Source: VRUE01 sp963725085
Lineage (GTDB): Bacteria; Actinomycetota; Thermoleophilia; Solirubrobacterales; 70-9
Reading direction: 5' to 3'
DNA length: 64,000 nucleotides
NCBI GenBank assembly: GCA_963725085.1
Contig: CAVRXM010000005.1
Coordinates: 806,001 to 870,000 of the forward strand
Below are positions 1 to 8,663 of the stretch, one piece after another. How positions within the stretch are numbered: position 1 is the first letter of the stretch; the number at the start of each line of letters is the position of its first letter. Under the pieces are notes generated by a model. The model did not search any database, was not told the origin of the DNA, and saw only the letters and a program-made list of their open reading frames with translations. The translations under genes and the position numbers were made by a program.

Positions 1-507
1 GTGGATCGGGTGTTCGGCCAGGTACCTGCGGATCTTGTGAACGCCTTCCTGTATCGCGCCGCGGTCGGCGGCGTTGATCGCCAGCACCACCAGGGCCGCT
101 TCGCCGTCGCGTGAGATCGGCCCGACCCCGCTGGCGAGCTTCGCGACGTCGCCGAGCGACCCGCGCGCATCGGCCGAGAAGGGGTCGATGATCGGCGTCG
201 CGCCGGTGATGTTCAGCTCATTGAGGCCGTCGCCGAGACGCCCGATCGCATCCAGGTCGTGGGCGGTGAGGCCTCCACTTCGCGCGAAGACGATCACCGC
301 CGGCACCTCTTCGACCTTCGCGGCACCATGCTTTCCGGCCTGGCCCTCGAGCGCCTTCAACGCGCGGGTCGATTCGGAGTCCTTCGGCAGGAAACTGGCC
401 TGGCCGACGGCGGTGACCTGGTCGATGTGGCTGCGTAGGACGAAGCCGGCGACACCGATCGTCAACCAGACGGCGATCGTCACCCAGCGACCCCGCGGCC
501 CGGTCAC
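1..507 (-). CDS. MMPL/RND-family transporter, N-terminal part, cut by window start
   Basis: The minus strand encodes the first 169 residues of a large membrane transporter. After a hydrophobic helix near residues 8-22 (WVTIAVWLTIGVAGF) comes a soluble segment with VTAVGQASFLPKDSES and a long periplasmic-type stretch. That matches the first extracytoplasmic loop of MMPL proteins, RND-superfamily exporters of lipids or small hydrophobic molecules in actinobacteria. The rest lies beyond base 1. I chose GTG at 507 because an in-frame TGA lies only ten codons upstream and no other start fits between. The gene begins about 100 bases after the stop of the FG-GAP gene on the same strand, so the two may be co-transcribed. 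Identification rests on general loop and helix pattern; the diagnostic C-terminal helices are not visible. Confidence 0.75.
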   Translation of the reverse strand, partial: MTGPRGRWVTIAVWLTIGVAGFVLRSHIDQVTAVGQASFLPKDSESTRALKALEGQAGKHGAAKVEEVPAVIVFARSGGLTAHDLDAIGRLGDGLNELNITGATPIIDPFSADARGSLGDVAKLASGVGPISRDGEAALVVLAINAADRGAIQEGVHKIRRYLAEHPIH

Positions 508-604
508 CGCGGCGGCGAGCGGCGAGGCGGCGACTCAAGGATGGTGGGGGTCGGCGAGCACGGCGGAAGCGTAGCCGCGGCACCCGCCGGGACCACACCG
601 AGTG

Positions 605-3600
605 CTACTTCACGATCGTGAAGCTCAGCGACTTCGGCGCCGAGCGCATTCCGGCAGAGTTGGTGGCCGTAATCGCAAGCGTGTAGCGCCCCGGCTTGAG
701 CTTCTCTCCGGGCGAGATGCGGCCCTGGAACGCCACTTTGTTGGCGCCACTGTGGCCCGTGAAGGTGAGCGTGCCCGCCGTCGCGGTGCGGCCGCCGACA
801 CGCCGGGCGAAGCTGAAGGTCACGGTTGCCTGCCTCGTTGAGCGAGAACGAGAAGGTCGTTCCAGTGGGCGTCTTCACGCGGCTGATGCGGGCGAGCCGA
901 TTGCCCTCCCGCCATCTCGTCGTGGATTGGCGTGCGTGCTGCACCGCAGGAGGCAGGGACGTCACGCTGGGTCCCGGCGGCGGTGACGGGGAGGTGGGTT
1001 CGGCCGGCGGGGTGGTGGTCGGGCCTCGGGTTTCGGTCACAAACGTCTGGTCGCCGCCGTAGGCCACCCCACCGGAGTTCTCGGCGACGAGTCGGAAGTG
1101 GTAGGTCGTTCCCGGCGCAAGCCCGCCTATGGCGGCCGCAAGTGGACTCGAGCTGCCGGATACGCCAACGCTCTGAGTGGCGGTGGAGAACCCGTAGGCC
1201 GCGGTCGTCCCATACTGGAAGTACGCCGTGCTCGAGCCTCCCGCACCGAGGGTTCCGTTGAGACTCGCGCTGGTTTCGCCGACGCTCGTCGCTGCGCCTG
1301 TCGTCGCGGTCGGCGGGTCCACGAACACCCACGACGCGCCGGTGCCGCCGTTGTCGCGCCAGCCGCCGATCAGCGCCGTGTCGCCGTCGGCGCTGAGCGC
1401 GACGTTTGTGCCGAATTCGGCTTCTCCGGCCTGGTCGGCGCCGGTGAGCTTTCCTCCCTGCTGGGTCCAGGTCAAGCCGGAGCGGGTGAACACCCACGCC
1501 GCGCCTCTTGTGCTGTCGTCGTAGAGCGCTCCGATCAACGCCCGGTCGCCGTCGGCGGAGAGCGCGACGCTTACGCCGAACCTGCCTTCCCCGACCTCGC
1601 CCCCGCCGGTCAGCTTCGGCCCCTGCTGGCTCCACACTGCGCCTGAGCGCGTGAACACCCACGCCGCGCCCTTGCTGTCGTCGTCGTTCCAGGCGCCGAT
1701 CAGCGCCGTGTCGCCGTCGGCGGAGAGCGCGACGATCGTGCCGAACTTGCCGTTTTCATTGTCGGGTTCGTCGCCGATCTCGCCCCCGCCGGTCAGCTTC
1801 GGCCCCTGCTGGCTCCACACCCCGCCCGAGCGGGTGAACACCCAGGCCGCGCCCTTTCCGCTGTAGTCGCGGTTTCCGAAGGCCACGCTTTTGTCGTTCC
1901 AGCCGCCGATCAGCGCGGTGTTGCCGTCGGCGGAGAGCGCGACGTTCGTGCCGAACATCCCTTCCCCGTCCTCTCCCCCGCCGGTCAGCTTTTTGCCCTG
2001 CTGGGTCCAGGTCGAGCCCGAGCGCGTGAAGACCCAGGCGGCGCCTTTCCAGTTGCTGTCGAGCCAGCCGCCGATCAGCGCGGTCTTCCCGTCGCCGGAT
2101 AGCGCGACGGTGTAGCCGAACCAGGCGGACCCTTCCTCTTCTTCCCCACCGGTGAGCTTTCCGCCCTGCTGGGTCCAGGTCGAGCCCGAGCGCGTGAACA
2201 CCCACGCCGCACCCTTGTCGTTGGTGTCGCCGGGCGCGCCGATCAGCGCCGTGTTGCCGTCGGCGGAAAGCGCGACGCTGGTGCCGAACCCGCCTTTTCC
2301 GGTCTCGCCCCCGCCGGTCAGCTTCGGCCCCTGCTGGCTCCACACCCCGCCCGAGCGGGTGAAGACCCAGGCCGCGCCCTTCGTGCCGTCGTCATACCAG
2401 CCGCCGACCAGCGCCGTGTTGCCGTCGGCGGAGAGCGAGACGAGTACGCCGGACTGGGGGTTGTCCTCTTCGCCGCCGGTGAGTTTTCCGCCCTGCTGGG
2501 ACCAGGTCGAGCCCGAGCGCGTGAAGACCCAAGCCGCGCCGGTGGCGCTGTCGTCCTCGGGCCCGCCGATCAGCGCGGTGTCGCCGTCGGCGGCGAGCGC
2601 GACGCTCAAAGCCGAATTCGCCCTGTCCGGCCTCGGCAGCGCCGAAGAGCTTTCCGCCCTGCTGGGACCAGGTCGAGCCCGAGCGCGTGAAGACCCAAGC
2701 CGCGCCGTTGCCGCTCGTCGTCGCCGGGCCCGCCGATCAGCGCCGTGTCGCCGTCGGCGGAGAGCGCGACGCTCTTGCCGAATTCGCCTGCTCCGGTCTC
2801 GCCCGTGCCGATGAGCTTTTCGCCCTGCTGGGTCCAGGTCGAGCCCGAGCGGGTGAACACCCACGCCGCGCCGTTGCCGCTGTCGTCGTTGGGCCCGCCG
2901 ATCAGCGCCGTGTCGCCGTCGGCGGAGAGCGCGACGCTCTTGCCGAATTCGCCTGCTCCGGTCTCGCCCGTGCCGATGAGCTTTTCGCCCTGCTGGGTCC
3001 AGGTCGAGCCCGAGCGGGTGAACACCCACGCCGCGCCGTTGCCGCTGTCGTCGTTGGGCCCGCCGATCAGCGCCGTGTCGCCGTCTGCGGAGAGCGCGAC
3101 GCTGTAGCCGAATCTGCCTTCTTCGACCTCGCCCGTGCCGCTGAGCTTTTCGCCCTGTTGGGTCCAGTTCGAGCCCGAGCGCGTGAAGACCCAGGCCGCG
3201 CCGTTGCGTTCGTTGTCGCGCCAGCCGCCGATCACCGCCGTGTTGCCGTCGGCGGAGAGCGCGACCCGCTCACCGAAATCGCCTTCTCCGCTCTCGCCAG
3301 TGCCGGTGAGCTTTTCGCCCTGCTGGGTCCAGGTCGAGCCCGAGCGCGTGAAGACCCAGGCCGCGCCGGTGCCGCTGTCGTCGCCGGGCCCGCCGATCAG
3401 CGCCGTGTTGCCATCGGCGGAGAGCGCGACGCTCTTGCCGAATTCACCTTCTCCGATGTGGCCGAATTCACCTGCTCCGGTGTGGCCGGTGCCGACGAGT
3501 TTTCCGCCCTGCTGGGTCCAGGTCGAGCCGGAGCGCGTGAACACCCACGCCGCCCCGGCGTCGCGGCTTTCGTAGCGCCCGCCGATCAGCGCCGTGTTGC

Positions 3601-4438
3601 CGTCTCCGGACAGCGCCACGCTGTAGCCGAACCGGCCGGTTCCGGTGGCACCCGCAGCGGTGAGCTTTTCGCCCTGCTGGATCAACGGGTCGATTCGCAA
3701 TGGATATGCGGCGCCGCGGTCCGCGACGCGTATCAGCACATGCCCCTCGACCAGTTGCAGCCAGGAGCGCAGCACGTGCCCGCGCGCGTCCGTGGCGAGA
3801 AGGTTGCCGTAGCGAAGCGCGGCGCCCCGGCCGGTGAGCAGCACCGAGCCGTTGCGCAGCCGCGCGGCGAGGTTGCCGGAAAGAGCCAGCGAGAGTGTCA
3901 GTGGCCCGGCGGCGGCAGTGGGGCGAGTCGCGACGTCAAAGCCCTGCTCGATTCCCAACGGACCGTTCGCGTACCACTCTGTGAGCGCTCCGTGCCCGTA
4001 GCTGACACGGTTGACGCTGGCGTGCGGCAGGGCAGCCCCCACTGGCTCGAGGGTGCTCGCGTAACCGTACGCGGAGAGCGTCATGCCAAGCCGCGCCTTG
4101 CCAGAGGCGACGTCGACACCACGGCGCGAGAACCCGGCGCGCAACTGCTGCGCCGGGTTGACGGCCTCGAGGCCCCTGAGACGGTAGGCCGGTCCTTCGC
4201 TTCCGAGGGCGGCTGAGATCGGGCCCTGCGCGGCCATCGGCAAGCTCGTCAGGCCATGGCGGGCCGTCGCTGCGGGCTCCGCGGTTCCACCGGGCGGCGT
4301 CAGGAGCGCCGCCACACATCCGGCCGCCGCCACGACGCCCGCCAGCAGAATCACGACCGGAACGAGCAGCCGGTCGCTTCGTGTCGCGCCACCGCGCCCC
4401 GGTGTGGAGAAGCCCAGCACTGCGACTTCCGATCGCAT
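605..4438 (-). CDS. Secreted FG-GAP-like beta-propeller repeat protein (frameshifted)
   Basis: A predicted membrane-anchored or exported surface protein. Order: a short basic N terminus, one hydrophobic helix (VVILLAGVVAAAGCVAALL, about residue 28), a family-typical N-terminal domain ending in YPLRIDPLIQQGEKLT, then 14 repeats of about 50-55 residues. The repeats have the core VALSADGNTALIGG..DD..GAAWVFTRSG and resemble integrin-type FG-GAP blades. A fibronectin-III-like module (about 1050-1310) and a C-terminal Ig-like domain ending LSFTIVK follow. ATG 4438 is preferred over GTG 4441 because GGAGGAG lies 7 nt upstream of the ATG. The frame breaks three times: an extra base near 2711 (gccgctCgtcg against gccgctgtcg in sister repeats), an extra G near 2613, and one indel near 829. 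Role: probable adhesion or cell-surface structure. Family assignment is confident; function is not known. Confidence 0.85.
1330..3640 (-). repeat. Tandem ~150-165 bp repeats encoding FG-GAP-like blades
   Basis: Fourteen coding repeats run head to tail inside the FG-GAP gene. Most differ at the variable loop (for example PNDDSGNG, WRDNERNG, WNDKSVAFGNRDYSGKG), but two adjacent copies, starting near 2771 and 2936, are almost identical over a 165-base period. The insert GHIGEGEF in the first blade looks like a local duplication of the neighbouring repeat. Near-identical neighbours point to recent unequal recombination or slippage, and also make this stretch prone to collapse in assembly. Confidence 0.85.
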
Positions 4439-4608
4439 CACCCGCTCCTCCGCGTTTTACTCACCCGGTGACACCTTCGAGTGAGGCTGCCGTCATCTCT
4501 CCCACGACTCTCGACTCCCACAGTCGCTCAGCTCCAATACTAGGCCGTGCCCGGCCCCGGAGGAATGTCGTCTCAAGGCGAAGCCCGGTCGAGCCGCGGG
4601 GCGCCAAC

Positions 4609-4740
4609 ATGTCGATGGTGGACCTCGTGGAGCTGAAAATGAAAGACGCGAACGGCGAACTCACCGAGGCGGAATTCGCGGCCAGGCGAGCCGAGACGGA
4701 ATCCCACCAGGCGATTGAGGTGGAGCGGCGGACCGGGCCC
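4609..4740 (+). pseudogene. SHOCT-like short fragment upstream of the cupin gene
   Basis: From ATG 4609 the frame reads MSMVDLVELKMKDANGELTE followed by AEFAARRAE, the amphipathic pattern of the short C-terminal oligomerisation (SHOCT) helices in which a hydrophobic helix is followed by G-x-L/I-T-x-x-E-F. Protein-like character fades by about 4740, and the same frame then runs through the following cupin gene in the wrong phase, so an intact product is unlikely. No clear ribosome-binding site precedes it. It could be a degenerate remnant, a frameshifted small gene, or chance. The rest of the 420-base gap between the FG-GAP gene and the cupin gene shows nothing else I can support. Confidence 0.3.
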
Positions 4741-4861
4741 CGGCTCGTTCATGTCCCACACCGCGCCTGCAGACCGCGGAGCGCCGCCTTCGAGAATCTG
4801 GCACAGCGGCGGTTGATGCATCAGATCGGCGACCCCAGCCAGGGGGCCATAGGATTGGGCG

Positions 4862-5263
4862 GTGCCGTTCACTCTCAGGAACCTCAAGGAGGACCTGGAG
4901 GACGTCGGGTCCAATTTCGATGGTGCGCCGGACCTGGAGTTCCGCCTGGCGACCCAGGCGCTCGAGCTCGAGAGGTCCGGCCTGGGCTACCAGCGCGTCC
5001 CGCCCGGCTATCGCTTTCCGTACGGCCACACGCACAAGGAACAGGAGGAGGTGTACGTGGTCCTGCGCGGAAGCGGGCGAATGAAGCTCGACGACGAGAT
5101 CGTCGAGCTCAAGGAATGGGACGCGGTGCGCGTCCCCCCCGGTACGTGGCGAGGCTACGAGGCCGGGCCGGAGGGCCTCGAGATCCTCGTCATCGGTGCG
5201 CCCAATCTCGGCGAGACTCCGCGCGAAGACGTCGATGGCCAGCGCGATTGGTGGGCTGACTAG
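4862..5263 (+). CDS. Cupin-domain protein
   Basis: A 133-residue single-domain cupin. The first conserved box is seen as GYRFPYGHTHKEQEEVYVVL (metal-binding pattern H-x-H...E, about residues 45-64). The second is around VRVPPGTWRGYEAGPEG, where the usual metal-binding histidine is replaced (PPGTWRGYEA), so metal binding may be partial or absent. Small cupins of this kind bind small molecules or act as isomerases or dioxygenases, and the substrate cannot be told here. The start is GTG 4862; a purine-rich stretch lies about ten bases upstream. It stands alone, facing the convergent small secreted protein gene. Confidence 0.85.
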   Translation: MPFTLRNLKEDLEDVGSNFDGAPDLEFRLATQALELERSGLGYQRVPPGYRFPYGHTHKEQEEVYVVLRGSGRMKLDDEIVELKEWDAVRVPPGTWRGYEAGPEGLEILVIGAPNLGETPREDVDGQRDWWAD

Positions 5264-5314
5264 CGCCCTCTAGCTGCGCAGGGCATCCTGTCTATCCCAG
5301 AATGGGGGAACGGA

Positions 5315-5336
5315 CCGAGCCGACTGGTCGGCCCGG
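5315..5336. terminator. Hairpin between convergent cupin and secreted-protein genes
   Basis: GCCGAC-TG-GTCGGC is flanked by CCG/CGG, giving a stem of about nine pairs with one mismatch. Pyrimidine-rich sequence (CCCTTCCTTCC) follows on the plus side. It sits between two convergent stops and could serve as a bidirectional terminator. Confidence 0.5.
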
Positions 5337-5350
5337 CCCTTCCTTCCTCG

Positions 5351-5641
5351 TCAGCTAGAGGGATGGTTGCTGGTGACCTGGTAGCAGGCCACGTCGTACT
5401 GCGACACGGCGTGCGAATTGCCGTGTTCTGCCGACGGCGTGCCTTCACTACCCGCGTAGTGCGACTCGGCATTTGAGAATCCCCCGGTCTTGAACCCGTT
5501 CGGTTCGCTGGTTGCCCCGGCGGCGCCGCACTCCGCACCCGGCTGACCGGTCCCGCTTGGGTTAGGGGCAGCCATGGCCCCCGGCGCGGTGAGGCCGACA
5601 ACCACAGCGCAAACGATTGCTGCGAGCATCAATGTGCGCAT
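5351..5641 (-). CDS. Small secreted protein, unknown function
   Basis: A 96-residue protein with a clear Sec signal peptide (MRTLMLAAIVCAVVVGL, cleavage likely after GAMAA). The mature part is short, rich in Gly, Ser and Asn, and holds two cysteines that could form one disulfide (ECGAAG and VACYQV). The segment HAVSQYDVACYQ resembles a family of small secreted actinobacterial proteins that I recall only as hypothetical. The start ATG 5641 has a strong purine-rich site GGAAGGAAGGAACGAG directly upstream. The gene is monocistronic and convergent with the cupin gene. No enzymatic motif is visible. Confidence 0.85.
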   Translation of the reverse strand: MRTLMLAAIVCAVVVGLTAPGAMAAPNPSGTGQPGAECGAAGATSEPNGFKTGGFSNAESHYAGSEGTPSAEHGNSHAVSQYDVACYQVTSNHPSS

Positions 5642-5718
5642 CTCGTTCCTTCCTTCCGTCCTTGTGGGGATCGGACGAGACGCCTTTGGCTACCCCTTGC
5701 CGCGGGGTCCAATCTTGA

Positions 5719-5815
5719 CCCCGAGGGCAGGATTCGGATCTGCGACCTTCGTGGATTCGGCTTCACAGCAGGAGATGCAAGAGGAGTGGACGACCGGATT
5801 CGAACCGGCGACCGC
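5719..5815 (-). other. tRNA-like T-arm fragments (two), no complete tRNA
   Basis: On the minus strand GCCGG-TTCGAAT-CCGGT (about 5792-5812) forms a perfect T-arm (one G-U pair), followed by CGTCCAC, which could be the 3' acceptor strand. A second, weaker T-arm-like stretch, GCAGA-TCCGAAT-CCTGC, lies about 60 bases further on. Neither has a matching 5' acceptor strand or a standard anticodon arm within normal distance. A D-arm-like piece, GCTCAGCCGCTCGAGC, lies about 220 bases upstream near 6015. This could be degenerate tRNAs, an attachment-site remnant, or an intron-containing or error-broken tRNA. No gene is called in 5816-6079. Confidence 0.3.
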
Positions 5816-6079
5816 CTGGACCACAACCGCACAAAGGACCTCTCCTCCGGTCTATCCGGCATTCCGTGGCTGGGCTTTCGCTCAGTTCGCTCGTTCATCA
5901 GTTCAGTACTCCGGGTAGTTCCCGGGGTCTACTCGAACGGGTCGTAGTCCTTCGGGCGATCGTCGCGTCAAATAGATGACGGAGCCATCCGGGTCTCGCA
6001 GCCCTTCGGCTCGAGCGGCTGAGCTATCGCAATTTGAATCAGAAGACGGCGGATCGGAGCAGCGACGACACTACGAGCG

Positions 6080-7144
6080 ATGGGATCGGAATTGGCAGCC
6101 AATGCGACTACGGCGGTTTCCTCGCTTATCGCCTACGAGCGAGAGATCCTCCCACTAGTGCGCGCCGAGTTGGACCGCTGGCGGGTGCGTGCTTTGACCA
6201 TCCCCGACCCCCTCCTGCGAGCCGGGGCGCTCTCGGCGCTGCAAGCGAATAGCCGGAACCCCGAAGCTACGGCGGTCTTCGCGATCCTGGCTCCGCGGGC
6301 GCGTCGAGCCGAGGCGCTGCAAGCGATAGCACCACTGCAGATCGCGATCGACTATCTGGACTCGATCGGCGAGGAGCGGGTACGCGATCCATTGGCGGAT
6401 GGCCTTGCCCTGCACGCGGCGATCTGCGACGCCGTTTCTCCCGACACCAAGTCAGGCGACTATTACGTTCATCACCCCCAGCGCGAGGATGGCGGCTACT
6501 TGGACGCCTTGGTAGCTGCCTGTCAAGACGCTGTGGTGCAACTGCCGGCGTCCGAGCGGATGCAGCCGCTGCTCCGGCGTACCGCCAACCGCTGCGGCGA
6601 GGGACAGAGCTACACGCATGCCGCGGCGCAGGCCGGCGCAGACGAGCTCGAGGCGTGGGCGAGCCGGCATGAGTCCGCGCCGGGATACCTCTGGTGGGAG
6701 CTGGCGGCCGGGGCGTGCTCTTCGGTGGCGACCCATGCCCTGATCGCCGCCGCGGCCGACCCTCGGACGACGGCCGATGAGGCGGCCCTGATCGATGCGG
6801 CCTACTTCCCTCCAATCGGGGCACTGACCGTGCTGCTCGATGACCTGATCGACCGCGAGGACGACCTCGAGGCCGGTGAGCACAACTACCTGAGCTACTT
6901 CGCCAACAACGAGCAGGCGGCGATTCGGATCGGTCTGCTCGCCGGCCGTGCCAAAGCAGCCATTGCCCATCTGCGCCACGCGCGCAGACACCGAGCCATC
7001 CTCGCCGGGGTCGCCGGCTTCTACCTGAGCGCTCCCGGCGCCGACAGTGGATACGCTCGGCCAATCAGGGGGCGTCTGTTCGAATCACTCGACCCGACCG
7101 TGCGGCTGATCATGGTCGCGATGCGCCTGCGCCGCTATGGATGA
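6080..7144 (+). CDS. YtpB-like (DUF2600) tetraprenyl-beta-curcumene-type terpenoid synthase
   Basis: A 354-residue all-helical protein of the DUF2600/YtpB family. In Bacillus, YtpB cyclises a C35 prenyl diphosphate to tetraprenyl-beta-curcumene, the first step of sesquarterpene formation. Seen here: an acidic motif IDYLDSIGEE near residue 95, SGDYYVHHPQREDGGYL near 130, and the strongly conserved DDLIDREDDLEAGEHNYLSY near 255-275, which would hold the Mg-diphosphate site. Length is normal for the family. The stop overlaps the start of the prenyltransferase gene by eight bases, which argues for one transcript and coupled translation of substrate-making and cyclising enzymes. The product chain length cannot be read from sequence. 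ATG 6080 is the first reasonable start; its ribosome-binding site is weak. Confidence 0.88.
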   Translation: MGSELAANATTAVSSLIAYEREILPLVRAELDRWRVRALTIPDPLLRAGALSALQANSRNPEATAVFAILAPRARRAEALQAIAPLQIAIDYLDSIGEERVRDPLADGLALHAAICDAVSPDTKSGDYYVHHPQREDGGYLDALVAACQDAVVQLPASERMQPLLRRTANRCGEGQSYTHAAAQAGADELEAWASRHESAPGYLWWELAAGACSSVATHALIAAAADPRTTADEAALIDAAYFPPIGALTVLLDDLIDREDDLEAGEHNYLSYFANNEQAAIRIGLLAGRAKAAIAHLRHARRHRAILAGVAGFYLSAPGADSGYARPIRGRLFESLDPTVRLIMVAMRLRRYG

Positions 7145-7813
7145 GCGCCAGGGCCCCGTCCACGTAGCCATCATCACCGATGGCAATGGGCGCTGGGCGA
7201 AGGCGCGAGGGCTGCCGGTGGCCGCGGGACACCGAGCCGGCGCGGAGAATGTGCGAGCGAGACTGCGCGACGCCGTCGAACTCGGGATCAGAGAGCTCAC
7301 CGTCTACGCCCTGTCGACCGAGAACTGGGCCCGCCCTCAGAAGGAGGTCGACGACCTGATCGATCTGATTGCGGAGTACATCGACCGGGTGACGCCGGAA
7401 CTTCACGCCGAGAACGTGCGCCTGCGCTTCATCGGCGAGCGCGGCAGTCCGGTTCCCCCGAGCCTCGCGGAGCGGATGCAATGGGCCGATGAGCTGACCG
7501 CCGCCAATGATCTGATCACCCTCTTCGTTCCCTTCAACTACAGCGGGCGGGCTGAGATCCTGCGCGCGGCCCGAGGCGTTCGAGGGGACGACCGAGGAGG
7601 AGTTCCGGGGCGGCCTCTATGCGCCCGGACATGCATGACCCCGAGCTGTTGATACGCACAGGTGGGGAGCGGCGCCTGTCCAACTATCTCCTCTGGCAGG
7701 TGGCCGAATCGGAGCTCGTTTTCTCCGATGAGCTCTGGCCGGACTTTTCGCGGGGCTCCTTCGAGGAGGCGATCGAGGAATTCCGCCGGCGCAGGAACGC
7801 CGGCAGTCGGTAG
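7137..7813 (+). CDS. uppS: cis-Prenyltransferase (UppS/isoprenyl transferase), two frameshifts
   Basis: Encodes a Z-type prenyl diphosphate synthase, which extends allylic diphosphates with isopentenyl diphosphate. Conserved boxes are visible in order: VAIITDGNGRWAKARGLP (active-site Asp; family usually MDGNGRWA), GHRAGAENVR, LTVYALSTENWARP, FVPFNYSGRAEI, then after two frame changes DPELLIRTGGERRLSNYLLW and ELVFSDELWPDF. The frame slips near 7570 (gcccgag, one base too many) and again near 7622 (a C-run before GGACATG). With both corrected, the protein is about 225 residues, close to normal. Its ATG lies inside the last codons of the YtpB-like gene. It may supply polyprenyl diphosphate for that enzyme, or it may be a general undecaprenyl synthase. 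Confidence 0.85.
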
Positions 7814-7825
7814 CGGCAAGCAGGG

Positions 7826-7868
7826 GGCCGGGCGCCGTGGGCTGGGAAGACCCGCTAGGCGCCCGGCC
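7826..7868 (+). terminator. Long GC-rich hairpin after uppS
   Basis: GGCCGGGCGCC (7826-7836) pairs perfectly with GGCGCCCGGCC (7858-7868). The inner bases GTGGG and CCCGC extend the helix to about 16 pairs with a small apical loop. It lies 13 bases after the uppS stop. No T-run follows, so it is either an actinobacterial-type terminator or the first helix of a longer structured RNA. Confidence 0.6.
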
Positions 7869-8040
7869 GCTCCTCTTCCACCACGACTCACCCAGGGACC
7901 CGGGAAAGGACCCCGGAACGGGCGCGCAATGGGTACCGCTATGGCGCCTCCCGGCACAGGAAACCGGGCTGGCCCCGCTGCCACCCGAGTGGGGGTGGCA
8001 TGTTCCCCGGGCCAGGGGGACCCGAGGAAGTGTTCCTCGC
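7869..8040. other. Structured intergenic region, possible non-coding RNA
   Basis: About 170 bases without a credible gene but with consecutive inverted repeats: CCACCC-GAGT-GGGGTGG near 7981, and CGAGGAA-GTG-TTCCTCG near 8021-8037, plus several G- and C-rich arms between. Together with the hairpin at 7826 this makes a stretch of roughly 210 bases that could fold almost continuously. I could not match it to RNase P, tmRNA, SRP RNA or a known riboswitch by eye. The following bases, to 8159, are AT-richer and show nothing else. Confidence 0.4.
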
Positions 8041-8159
8041 TAATTAGTACATCACTCAACCGCGAAAGTCAACAGTCTCGCCTAACATCGCGCTCAGACC
8101 TAGAATCTGAATAAAACGGCTTTCTACCGCGAAGATCGCGAGCTGTGCCTCGCTTCATC

Positions 8160-8627
8160 TCAGTCGAAGCGGGAGAACTTGAAGCGGCAGTAGTTGAAGC
8201 CGTAGGCGATCACCACGTCGTTGGCGAGATTGCCGTTGTGGACGAAGAGCACGGCGTTGTGCTGGTAGCGGGGGATCTGCTCTGCGCGCAGAGCTGCGGC
8301 CGCCCGGCCCAGATAGGACTCCTGGAGCTTCAGGTAGCCGAACCACTTGGCAAGATGCGTCGCGTCGTGCGGCGGGCGCGGAACGGCCGAGATCCTGCCC
8401 ACGGTCCCGTCGAAGATCCGCGCGGCCCTGCCGAGCTTTCCTGCCGCAACGGCGAGGCGTTCGGCTCGAATGTCCGAGCGCACGCCCCGGACCGCTTGCT
8501 GGGTCGCTTCGACGCCGGGCTTGCAGATCGACTCGAGGCGGCTGACGTATTCGGCGCGGTCGGGCGCGACCGCGGCCCCAGCCGATGCGCTCAGCGCCAT
8601 CACAGCGAGCATCATCGCGCTCACCAA
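8160..8627 (-). CDS. Secreted helical protein, unknown function
   Basis: A 155-residue protein with an N-terminal signal peptide (VSAMMLAVMALSASAGAAVA). The mature chain is mostly helical: YVSRLESICKPGVEATQQAV, then RAERLAVAAGKLGRAARIFD, and a C-terminal part with two aromatic-rich segments (YGFNYCRFKFSRFD). Two cysteines, one near each end, may pair. The pattern fits a group of uncharacterised secreted proteins of Solirubrobacterales-type genomes; I do not recognise a function. The GTG start at 8627 begins the signal peptide directly. It follows the MMPL gene on the same strand by 36 bases and may be co-transcribed with it. Confidence 0.75.
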   Translation of the reverse strand: MVSAMMLAVMALSASAGAAVAPDRAEYVSRLESICKPGVEATQQAVRGVRSDIRAERLAVAAGKLGRAARIFDGTVGRISAVPRPPHDATHLAKWFGYLKLQESYLGRAAAALRAEQIPRYQHNAVLFVHNGNLANDVVIAYGFNYCRFKFSRFD

Positions 8628-8663
8628 CCGGCGCCCGCAAGGCCGCCCGCTCGAAGAATTCTT

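Noticed and set aside
1330..3640. CRISPR array suggested by regular repeats
   Set aside because: Repeat units of about 150-165 bases are fully coding for FG-GAP blades, with no short direct repeats and unique spacers.
2687..4216. Long plus-strand frame of about 509 codons
   Set aside because: It is antisense to the FG-GAP repeats; its periodic REV text (AVGGERDALAEFA) mirrors the minus-strand repeat and has no family or ribosome-binding site.
5574..5918. Plus-strand frame containing TTGFEPATAW
   Set aside because: The G-F-E-P text is the classic false translation of a tRNA T-arm read antisense; treated as tRNA-like sequence instead.
5780..6040. tmRNA
   Set aside because: A T-arm and about 250-base length fit superficially, but no tag-peptide frame ending in an AA-type tag, no 5' acceptor partner and no pseudoknot pattern were found.
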